Assembly (NCBI RefSeq): GCF_025215075.1
Contig: NZ_JAOBTH010000024.1
Location: forward strand, 138,527 to 195,060
Direction of reading: 5' to 3'
Length of the DNA stretch: 56,534 nucleotides
DNA from: Tenacibaculum haliotis
Lineage (GTDB): Bacteria > Bacteroidota > Bacteroidia > Flavobacteriales > Flavobacteriaceae
Shown here: in pieces, positions 50,288-56,534 of the stretch
Position numbering within the stretch: the stretch's first letter is position 1
Layout of the letters: each line of letters begins with the position of its first letter
Notes under the pieces: generated by a model
The model's input: only the letters and a program-made list of their open reading frames with translations
Database searches by the model: none
Told to the model about the DNA's origin: nothing
Position numbers and translations under genes: made by a program

Positions 50288-51379
50288 TTATGCTAGTTGA
50301 GGTTCTTTACCTAAAGAACTTAGTTGTTTAAAGTGTTCGATAAGGGCTTTTGACATCGTTTTATACTCGTTGTATGGTAAGTTAAACTCCTGTGCAGTTT
50401 CCTTTACAATTTTTGCTAATTTGTTATAGTGAACATGAGAAATGTGAGGAAAAATATGATGTTCTACCTGATGATTTAATCCGCCAGTATAAAAGTTAAC
50501 TAACCAATTTTTAGGAGCAAAGTTAGAGGTTGTATACAACTGATGCACTGCCCAAGTATGCTCTAAATTCCCTTCTTTATCAGGTAAAGGCATTTTTGTA
50601 TTTGGTACTACGTGCGCTAATTGAAAAACAACACTTAAAATCATACCCGCTGTATAATGCATAATAAAGAATCCTAGTAAAACTTTCCACCAAGCAATAT
50701 TTACAACCAATAAAGGCAATACAATCCACAACGAATAATAAACTACTTTAGATATTACTAATTTTGTCCATTCTACTTTAGGATTCGGAAATTTACCGTA
50801 CGATAACTTACGTTTTAAATAACTACTCATTTGTTTAAAATCGGTAGTTATAGCCCAGTTAATAGTTAATAATCCATATAAAAATATAGAATAAAACTTT
50901 TGAAACTTGTGTATTGGTAACCATGTAGAATGTTTAGAGAAACGGATAATTCTACCCGCATCAATATCTTCATCATGTCCTTTTACATTGGTAAATGTAT
51001 GGTGTAATACATTGTGTTGTACTTTCCAATTATACACATTACCTGCTAAAATGTAAATACTACTTCCCATTAATTTATTCAACCATTTTTTGCTCGAAAA
51101 TGATTCGTGGTTAGCATCGTGCATTACATTCATACCCACACCAGCCATACCAATACCTGTAACTACAATAAGTAGCGCCATAAGCCATTGTGGCATTGTA
51201 ACGGTTAGTATTAAAATAAAAGGAATTAAAAAAGTAGCAAACATGATAATTGCTTTAGAATATAGTTTCCAATTACCTGTACGCTTAATGTTATTTTCTT
51301 TGAAATATGAGTTAACGCGTTTATTTAGAGTTCGAAAGAACTTTGCGTTGTCTATCCTTGAGAAGTTTATTGTCTTCAT
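50288..51379 (-). CDS. acyl-lipid / acyl-CoA fatty-acid desaturase
   Basis: 363 residues. The three His boxes are HDANHESF (about 108-115), HNVLHHTF (about 144-151) and HQVEHHIFPH (about 306-315), the last with Gln as in front-end (delta-5/6) desaturases, though without a fused cytochrome b5. Membrane helices lie at about 45-65, 68-90, 165-180 and 215-255. It introduces double bases into membrane lipids, helpful for cold adaptation in marine flavobacteria. Which position is desaturated cannot be told. Confidence 0.88.
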   Translation of the reverse strand: MKTINFSRIDNAKFFRTLNKRVNSYFKENNIKRTGNWKLYSKAIIMFATFLIPFILILTVTMPQWLMALLIVVTGIGMAGVGMNVMHDANHESFSSKKWLNKLMGSSIYILAGNVYNWKVQHNVLHHTFTNVKGHDEDIDAGRIIRFSKHSTWLPIHKFQKFYSIFLYGLLTINWAITTDFKQMSSYLKRKLSYGKFPNPKVEWTKLVISKVVYYSLWIVLPLLVVNIAWWKVLLGFFIMHYTAGMILSVVFQLAHVVPNTKMPLPDKEGNLEHTWAVHQLYTTSNFAPKNWLVNFYTGGLNHQVEHHIFPHISHVHYNKLAKIVKETAQEFNLPYNEYKTMSKALIEHFKQLSSLGKEPQLA

Positions 51380-51525
51380 TTATTGTATATTAGGGATCGC
51401 AAAAATAAACGTTTTTACTCGATGGTTATTGCTTAGTAGTAACTTTTTAACAAGAAATATATCTTTTGTTAGATAATTAACTATTACGAATTAGTTTTTT
51501 ACTTTTGCAACGAAAAAAATAATCA

Positions 51526-52155
51526 ATGGAACTTATAAAAAAATACTTTACCGATTTAACTGAAACACAGTTAGAACAGTTCTCTAAACTACAAGAATTG
51601 TATGAGGATTGGAACTTAAAAATTAACGTGGTTTCGCGTAAAGATATTGATGAATTGTACTTGCGACATGTATTACATTCATTAGGAATAGCAAAGGTTA
51701 TGCAGTTTAAACCAGGTTCTAAAGTGATGGATGTTGGTACAGGTGGCGGATTTCCTGGTATTCCATTAGCAATTTTATTTCCTGAAACGCAATTTCATTT
51801 AGTAGATTCTATTGGTAAGAAAATAAAAGTAGTAAACGAAGTTGCTGAAGGTTTAGGTTTACAAAACGTTAAAACTACGAATGGTCGTGTTGAAGAAGTA
51901 AAAGACACGTATGATTTTATTGTAAGTAGAGCAGTAGCGCAAATGGAAACTTTTGTTGGATGGACAAAAGGAAAAATTGCTAAAAAGCAAAACCACGATT
52001 TAAAAAACGGTATTCTGTATTTAAAAGGTGGTGATTTAACTGAAGAGTTAGAGAAGTACACATCTGCAACTACTTATGATTTACCAGACTTCTTTGAAGA
52101 AGAATTCTTTGAAACTAAAAAAGTTGTCCATTTAGGAATGAAATTTAAAGCATAA
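51526..52155 (+). CDS. rsmG: 16S rRNA (guanine527-N7)-methyltransferase
   Basis: 209 residues, full length. The SAM-binding loop is VMDVGTGGGFPGIPLAILFP (about 67-86); the family signatures NVVSRKD (about 35-41), RHVLHSL (about 47-53) and SRAVAQ (about 127-132) are present. It methylates the decoding-region 16S rRNA. A TACTTTTG box at 51500-51507 just upstream is a good -7 promoter element. Its stop abuts the stop of the convergent arsenate-reductase-like gene with no spacer. Confidence 0.93.
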   Translation: MELIKKYFTDLTETQLEQFSKLQELYEDWNLKINVVSRKDIDELYLRHVLHSLGIAKVMQFKPGSKVMDVGTGGGFPGIPLAILFPETQFHLVDSIGKKIKVVNEVAEGLGLQNVKTTNGRVEEVKDTYDFIVSRAVAQMETFVGWTKGKIAKKQNHDLKNGILYLKGGDLTEELEKYTSATTYDLPDFFEEEFFETKKVVHLGMKFKA

Positions 52156-52758
52156 TTATTTTATAGCAGAAAAAACATAGTGTATTTCTGCTGCAATTTG
52201 TAAACTACGCTCTAAATATTTTTCTTTTTCTTGCGGAGTGTTATCATATATTTTAGGGTCTTCAAAAGTAATTGGGACCCTTTTTTCTGCTCCAGAAATA
52301 AACGGACAGCCACCATCTGCTTGCGAACATGTCATGATTGCACAAAACGCTGAAACCGGATTAAAGTCATCATCATATTTCTTAGAAAAACCGATTATAG
52401 CAGGCAAGTTATCGCTATATTTAATAGCATAAACAGGGTTTGTGTTTGCTGATAATGATTCAATTTTAAATCCGTTATCTCTTAATGTCGCAACAATTGT
52501 ACTATTCATATTTGTAGCTTCGGTACCGCCCGAATAACTATTCACAAAAGAAACCGTATAATAATGCGCCATAGTTTGCGCCCAAACTTGTGCTAAATGA
52601 CTTCGTCTTGAGTTATGGGTGCAAATAAAATTAAGATTTATAGGCTCTTTTTTAGTCGCTTTTTCCTGAATGTATTGTAGTAAAGGATTCAATATTTCTT
52701 TTCTTTCTTCGGAAACAAAAGGTAAATCCAATATTGTTTTATTTATAGCTGGATACAT
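52156..52758 (-). CDS. arsC: low-molecular-weight phosphatase-like arsenate reductase
   Basis: 200 residues from the ATG at 52758; a TTG three codons upstream is possible. The CX5R catalytic loop is ICTHNSRRSHLAQ (Cys46, Arg52). A second Cys cluster appears in CAIMTCSQADGGCPF (about 138-152), which may serve the resolving cysteines in thioredoxin-type arsenate reductases. It is the last gene of an arsR-DUF6428-arsC operon. No arsenite efflux gene (arsB or acr3) follows; the operon ends at the convergent rsmG gene. Confidence 0.82.
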   Translation of the reverse strand: MYPAINKTILDLPFVSEERKEILNPLLQYIQEKATKKEPINLNFICTHNSRRSHLAQVWAQTMAHYYTVSFVNSYSGGTEATNMNSTIVATLRDNGFKIESLSANTNPVYAIKYSDNLPAIIGFSKKYDDDFNPVSAFCAIMTCSQADGGCPFISGAEKRVPITFEDPKIYDNTPQEKEKYLERSLQIAAEIHYVFSAIK

Positions 52759-52776
52759 TTTTATCAATTTAGTATA

Positions 52777-53244
52777 TTAACAACAACCTGATTCTGGTGA
52801 ACAAGCATTTTGTGTTTGTATCTCTGCTAACTTCATTTTAGGCTTTTCTTGCGGAATACCACAGTTATCTTTTGCTAAACAATCCGTTTTAGTAGCCGTT
52901 AACACGAAATTTGTTCCGTCAAAATCCAATCCATATTTACCAATTGTTGCGCCTTGATATTCTACTTCAATATCTAAATCTGCAATATTTAATACTTTTT
53001 CAGACAGCTCAATAATATGTGTTAATTTTTCTGGATGCAATCTATGATCATAATCATCAGCTTCCCATAACTGAAAGTTTGCTACTTCTTCGTTTCTTAC
53101 AGTTCCGCCACAATCGATAAAGTTTTTAGTTACACGCCCAACTTCTGTTACGTGAAAATGGTTTGGCACTAAATCTCCATTTGGTAATTGAAAAGCAATT
53201 GTTTTTAAGGATGCTAAATGTTTTTTAATTTCTGATAATTTCAT
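52777..53244 (-). CDS. DUF6428 family protein of the arsenic operon
   Basis: 155 residues. The body (about 1-125) contains GDLVPNHFHVTEVGRVTKNF and FIDCGGTVR, and a Cys-rich end KTDCLAKDNCGI and ACSPESGCC. Such proteins are found beside arsR and arsenate reductase in Flavobacteriaceae (family knowledge). The Cys-rich tail may bind arsenite or another thiophilic metal; this is inference. A 25-bp motif shared with the arsR upstream region lies 15 bp before its start. Confidence 0.75.
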   Translation of the reverse strand: MKLSEIKKHLASLKTIAFQLPNGDLVPNHFHVTEVGRVTKNFIDCGGTVRNEEVANFQLWEADDYDHRLHPEKLTHIIELSEKVLNIADLDIEVEYQGATIGKYGLDFDGTNFVLTATKTDCLAKDNCGIPQEKPKMKLAEIQTQNACSPESGCC

Positions 53245-53258
53245 GTCTTTTTATTTTA

Positions 53259-53283
53259 ATTGTAATATTACGATGGATAATTG
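53259..53283 (-). promoter_or_regulatory. candidate ArsR operator, copy A
   Basis: A 25-bp block with core AATATTACGAT and end ATAATTG matches copy B (53637-53661) in 22 of 25 positions and lies at the same 15-bp distance from its gene's ATG (53244). It has weak dyad symmetry. It is probably the regulator's site, or a shared promoter element. Confidence 0.6.
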
Positions 53284-53292
53284 TAAATTTTT

Positions 53293-53622
53293 TTAACAGC
53301 AATTATTCGATTCGCTGTCGAGGTTTAAAAAGTTATTTAATAAAGATTTTATGGTTGTCCAATTCTCTTGATCAATACAATAACAAACACTGGTTCCTTC
53401 GATGTTACCTTTTATCAATTTTAAATTTTTCAACTCTTTTAAATGCTGAGAAATGGTAGGTTGTGCCAATCCTATTTCATTTACTAAATCTCCACAAACA
53501 CACGAATTAATTTTAAATAAGTGCTGCAGAATAGCAATACGAGCAGGATGCCCTAACACTTTTGCTATTTTAGCAAGATCGTTTTGCTGTGGTGTAAATT
53601 TTTCTGATTTGGTAAGTCCCAT
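53293..53622 (-). CDS. arsR: ArsR-family metalloregulator
   Basis: 109 residues. Winged helix with LGHPARIAILQHL (about 23-35) and recognition helix AQPTISQHLKELKNLKLI (about 53-70). The metal site motif SCVCGDLV (Cys41, Cys43) fits the arsenic-sensing alpha-3 type; more Cys pairs occur at 80/82 and at the very end (108/109). It would release DNA when it binds As(III) or Sb(III), turning on the operon. It is the first gene of the unit. Confidence 0.88.
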   Translation of the reverse strand: MGLTKSEKFTPQQNDLAKIAKVLGHPARIAILQHLFKINSCVCGDLVNEIGLAQPTISQHLKELKNLKLIKGNIEGTSVCYCIDQENWTTIKSLLNNFLNLDSESNNCC

Positions 53623-53636
53623 TGTTTAATTATTAT

Positions 53637-53661
53637 ATTGCAATATTACGATTAATAATTG
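53637..53661 (-). promoter_or_regulatory. candidate ArsR operator, copy B
   Basis: Same 25-bp block as copy A, with core CAATATTACGATTAATA, 15 bp before the arsR ATG. Its place suggests autoregulation of arsR. The presence of two copies implies that the DUF6428 gene also has its own regulated promoter. Confidence 0.6.
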
Positions 53662-53675
53662 ATTTAAAACAAAAT

Positions 53676-53709
53676 GCTCCGATATTATTTTGTTATCGGA
53701 GCATTTTTT
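53676..53709 (-). terminator. terminator of the helicase gene
   Basis: AATGCTCCGATA pairs with TATCGGAGCATT, followed by T residues on the right and A residues on the left, so it works both ways. It lies 15 bp after the helicase stop and ahead of the arsR promoter. Confidence 0.8.
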
Positions 53710-53723
53710 ATTTTGTAAGTGGA

Positions 53724-54962
53724 TTAATACCAGCGTTTCTTCTTCTTTTTAGAAGCTTCAGATTTACGTCCTTTTTTATTTTTACTGATAGTATTCGGTT
53801 GTTTTATGTGTTTTGGTTTTACCAAAAGAAACGGGTGATCTTCAATGATTTTTATAGGTCTCTTTAAAAATTCTTGAATTTCTTTTATGTAGCTAGTCTC
53901 GTCTGCACTACAAAACGAAAAAGCAATACCCGATTTTCCTGCTCTACCAGTTCTACCAATTCGGTGAACATACGTTTCAGGTACATTTGGTATATCTACA
54001 TTAATAACAGCATCAATTTTATGAATATCAATACCACGAGCGGCAACATCCGTAGCAATTAAAATATTAGCTTTATTGTTTTTAAAATCTTCAATAGCTT
54101 GGTTACGTAAAATTTGTGTTTTATCTCCGTGAACACTTGTTACTTTGTAGCCGTTTTTTATAAGTGTTTGCTCTAATTTATCAACACCAAATTTGGTACG
54201 TCTAAAAATAAGAATACGACCTTGTATTGTATTTCGTAGTAAGTGTAAACATAAATCTACCTTATGTTTTTTAGGAGTGTAGTATAATAGTTGACCAATT
54301 TTGTTAACCGTGTTATCAGTAGGAATTACGTTAACTGTCTCTGGCTTGTACAACATTTGCTTTGCCAAGTCGCTTACTTTTTCGGGCATAGTTGCCGAGC
54401 ATAAAAGCGTTTGTTTTTTACGCGGACATAAGGCTTCAATCTTTTTAACATCTTGAATAAAACCCATGTCTAACATTAAATCAGCTTCATCTAAAACAAA
54501 AGTTTTTAATAAGCTTAAATCGATGCTTCCTTGTTCATTAAGATCTATTAAACGACCAGGAGTTGCTACTAAAACATCTACTCCTTTTGCTAAAGTTTCT
54601 TTTTGTGCTTTTGTTGATATTCCTCCGTATACAACGCCGGTAAGTATGTTTGTGTGTTTCGCGTAGGTGTTAAAACTCTCTTCAATTTGTATGGCTAATT
54701 CTCTGGTAGGACTTACAATTAAAGCTTTAATTTTTTTAGGTCCTCTTTCAGGAACTAATGCTAATTCTTGCACTAAATTATGGATAATAGGCAATGCAAA
54801 AGCAGCGGTTTTACCCGATCCTGTTTGCGAACCAACAATTACATCTTTTTTATCTAGCACTAACGGAATCACTTTTTGCTGTACTAACGTAGCTGTGTGA
54901 TATTTTTCTTCGCTTAATGCTTTTAAAATAGATGGATTAAGATGTAAGTCTGAAAATTGCAT
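53724..54962 (-). CDS. rhlE: DEAD-box RNA helicase, RhlE type
   Basis: 412 residues. All motifs are present: Q motif (TATLVQQKVIPL), GSQTGSGKTAAF (about 44-55), PTRELA (about 89-94), DEAD (about 157-160), SAT (about 188-190), ARGID (about 314-318) and HRIGRTGRAG (about 336-345). A basic tail (KNKKGRKSEASKKKKKRW) aids RNA binding. Likely roles are ribosome assembly, RNA turnover or cold growth. Monocistronic. Confidence 0.92.
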   Translation of the reverse strand: MQFSDLHLNPSILKALSEEKYHTATLVQQKVIPLVLDKKDVIVGSQTGSGKTAAFALPIIHNLVQELALVPERGPKKIKALIVSPTRELAIQIEESFNTYAKHTNILTGVVYGGISTKAQKETLAKGVDVLVATPGRLIDLNEQGSIDLSLLKTFVLDEADLMLDMGFIQDVKKIEALCPRKKQTLLCSATMPEKVSDLAKQMLYKPETVNVIPTDNTVNKIGQLLYYTPKKHKVDLCLHLLRNTIQGRILIFRRTKFGVDKLEQTLIKNGYKVTSVHGDKTQILRNQAIEDFKNNKANILIATDVAARGIDIHKIDAVINVDIPNVPETYVHRIGRTGRAGKSGIAFSFCSADETSYIKEIQEFLKRPIKIIEDHPFLLVKPKHIKQPNTISKNKKGRKSEASKKKKKRWY

Positions 54963-55030
54963 TGATTATTTTTTTTGCAAAGATACTCTAAATCAAACAA
55001 TATAAGTTCTATTAAAGTATTAGCAAAAAT

Positions 55031-56155
55031 CTAAAAATAAGTTAGTACAAAACCAAGTATAGATCCTCCTAAAACGATAAAAGCACTATTCAGTTTTTTA
55101 AAACCAAAAACAACAATTAAACTCACAATAGCAATAACAATTGTTCGCCAATCAATTAAAGTATCTTTTGCCATATTTATACAAACAGCTATAATTAAAG
55201 CTACGGCTGCAACATTTACCGCATCTAAAATAGCACGGATAACTTTAGAGTTTCTCATTTTAGGAATTAACGGATTCAATACCAACACAAAAACGAATGA
55301 AGGTAAGAATATACCTAAAGTTGCTACAATTGCGCCCGTTATTCCGTTTAATTGCCACCCGATAAAAGTAGCGGTAGATAAAACAGGTCCGGGAGTAATT
55401 TGTCCCACAGCAACAGCATCAATTAATGCTTGACGAGTTAACCAACCATTTGCCACTAATTCTGAGTCTAAAAAGGCAAATAGTACATAACCACTACCGT
55501 ATAATATCGCTCCGATTTTTAAGAAAGTTACTAATATTTTTATGTTACTTAAGTTTACAAATTCACTTGCCTGAAAAGCTAATAGCGGAATAAAATTGTG
55601 TAAATTGTTTTTGTTTCTTTTGAAGAAATACAATCCTAAACCTAAAAGACCACACCCAAAAAGCGTTATAATTTCATTGACTCCTAATAAACAAACCACT
55701 AATGCAATGGCTCCTAAAACAGCCAATTCGGTGTTTTTAATTGCTTTTTTACCAAGCCTGTAGCCTGCCATAATTATAATAGCAATTACTGCCGGTTTTA
55801 TACCGTAAATAAACGGTTCAACTTTTGGTAACTGTCCATATTCTTGATAGAGCCACGCAAAAACAGAGGTAATAACTACCGCAGGAAAAATAAAACAGAA
55901 GCCTGCAACAACTAATCCTTTCCAACCTGCTCTTTCATGACCGCAATGCATGGTCATTTCTGTTGAGTTTGGTCCAGGGATTAAATTAGTGGCGCCTATA
56001 AGATCTAAAAAATGTTCTTGGGTCATCCATTTTCTCTTCTTTACCACTTCATCTTCCATCATGGCAATATGAGCTGCAGGACCACCAAAAGCAATACTTC
56101 CTAATTTAAAAAAGAGTTTTGCTATTTCTTTTAAATCGTTTTTTTGAGACATCAA
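55031..56155 (-). CDS. chrA: chromate transporter family protein (ChrA)
   Basis: 374 residues, two homologous halves. The first half has FFKLGSIAFGGPAAHIAMME (about 15-34) and the NLIPGPNSTEMTMHCGHERAGWKG segment (about 56-79). The second repeats the pattern with FLKIGAILYGSGYVLF and AVGQITPGPVLSTATFIGW. About ten membrane helices. Family members export chromate, although many homologues carry other anions. The start follows a short A/T leader; an alternative start is one codon later. Confidence 0.88.
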   Translation of the reverse strand: MMSQKNDLKEIAKLFFKLGSIAFGGPAAHIAMMEDEVVKKRKWMTQEHFLDLIGATNLIPGPNSTEMTMHCGHERAGWKGLVVAGFCFIFPAVVITSVFAWLYQEYGQLPKVEPFIYGIKPAVIAIIIMAGYRLGKKAIKNTELAVLGAIALVVCLLGVNEIITLFGCGLLGLGLYFFKRNKNNLHNFIPLLAFQASEFVNLSNIKILVTFLKIGAILYGSGYVLFAFLDSELVANGWLTRQALIDAVAVGQITPGPVLSTATFIGWQLNGITGAIVATLGIFLPSFVFVLVLNPLIPKMRNSKVIRAILDAVNVAAVALIIAVCINMAKDTLIDWRTIVIAIVSLIVVFGFKKLNSAFIVLGGSILGFVLTYF

Positions 56156-56211
56156 CCTTTGTTGTTAGTAATAGCGAATTTATTAAAAAGTAGCTAGATT
56201 TCTCTTTAAAG

Positions 56212-56235
56212 CAAAAAAAAACCGAGCTGTGAGGG
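56212..56235 (-). other. half of a terminator hairpin next to the insertion sequence
   Basis: Read leftward, CACAGCTCGG is followed by a run of nine T residues, the 3' arm and T-tract of an intrinsic terminator, but the matching 5' arm is missing because IS sequence begins directly to the right. The other arm may lie beyond the IS, outside the window. Confidence 0.45.
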
Positions 56236-56534
56236 AGGGCACTGAAAAAGTCCTCAAGACTAAATTAAAAGGAGTAGAAAGTAAAAACTTTTTACTCCTT
56301 TTTTCGTATCTTAAAAAAGTAAAATAATGCTTTTATAGATGCTGGTTCAACAACAAGAAATTCAATTTAGTCAATACAGTTCTTTGTATGATTTAATTGT
56401 TCCTAAAGATAATTTATTAAGAAAAATTAATGATTTAATAGACTTTTCTTTCATCTATGAAGAGTTGGTAACCAAGTATAGCCTGAATAATGGCCGCACA
56501 GCAGAATGTCCCATTCGAATGTTTAAATACTTGT
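56236..56534 (+). mobile_element. IS1182-like insertion sequence, left end only
   Basis: The left end is placed near GGCACTGAAAAAGTCC (56238-56253), which looks like an IS terminal repeat. A strong hairpin with arms AAAAGGAGTA (56267-56276) and TACTCCTTTT (56293-56302) plus T-tract follows; it would stop read-through from outside into the transposase gene. The right end is beyond the window, so the exact IS ends and target duplication are not known. Confidence 0.7.
56339..56534 (+). CDS. IS1182-family transposase, N-terminal part (cut by window end)
   Basis: Starts ATG at 56339 (MLVQQQEIQFSQYSSLYDL) and stays open to the window end, 65 residues. The pattern VPKDNLLRKINDLIDFSFIY with EELVTKYSLNNGRTAECP and IRMFKYL is the classical start of IS1182-type DDE transposases. 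A possible ATG four codons earlier is followed by an in-frame stop. The catalytic part lies outside the window. Confidence 0.88.
   Translation, partial: MLVQQQEIQFSQYSSLYDLIVPKDNLLRKINDLIDFSFIYEELVTKYSLNNGRTAECPIRMFKYL

Overview
The window looks like the chromosome of a marine Flavobacteriaceae bacterium (Bacteroidota), close to Tenacibaculum or Polaribacter. The evidence is low GC, A-rich start contexts in place of strong Shine-Dalgarno sites, TAnnTTTG-type promoters, a complete MoxR/BatA-E operon, a TonB-dependent receptor with a carboxypeptidase-regulatory plug extension, lipoproteins with Bacteroidota lipoboxes, and arsenic genes of the DUF6428 kind. The genus is an inference; no rRNA or tRNA gene was found to anchor it.

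Positions 1 to about 22.5 kb are a Mu-like (transposable) prophage cut by the left window edge. Its immunity and early end lies to the right: an S24-type repressor (21582-22247, +) is divergent from a leftward early operon holding a small regulator, MuA-like transposase, MuB-like ATPase, a second P-loop ATPase, a DUF3164 protein, several small unknowns and an N-acetylmuramidase endolysin. Further left are zinc-ribbon proteins and a set of likely morons: a nucleoid-associated NdpA-like protein and small membrane or secreted proteins. A rightward module (2.7-10.9 kb) holds small and large terminase, gp36-like protein, a fused portal/MuF/nuclease protein, a tape measure protein and a gpG-like protein. 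A leftward head module (0-2.5 kb) holds the ClpP-fold protease/scaffold, the major capsid protein and a protein with six near-identical 16-residue repeats. Sheath, tube and baseplate genes must lie outside the window or be absent. The most unusual signal is a 46-nt element that folds like the T-arm plus acceptor end of a tRNA. It occurs twice, at the same distance ahead of the transposase gene and of another early gene.

22.3-27.9 kb is an AT-rich accessory stretch. It has about 1 kb of hairpin-rich non-coding DNA, a frameshifted carboxypeptidase-regulatory-like gene, a lipoprotein with a HEIVH zinc-protease motif and a small secreted neighbour, a decayed double-glycine-leader peptide gene beside a membrane protein, and a 450-bp non-coding block with repeats and palindromes.

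27.9-56.2 kb is ordinary chromosome. It holds a beta-carbonic anhydrase followed upstream by two SulP transporters (probable bicarbonate/CO2 handling), then the leftward moxR-DUF58-batABCDE cluster (aerotolerance-type envelope complex) and a TonB-dependent receptor. Next come LpxH (lipid A), TadA (tRNA editing), MGMT/NUDIX/TatD (DNA and nucleotide housekeeping), a retropepsin-like protease, an aspartate aminotransferase, a fatty-acid desaturase, RsmG, a small arsenic-type operon whose two upstream regions share a 25-bp motif at the same distance from the start codons, an RhlE-type helicase and a ChrA chromate-type transporter. The right edge enters an IS1182-like insertion sequence that seems to have split a terminator hairpin.
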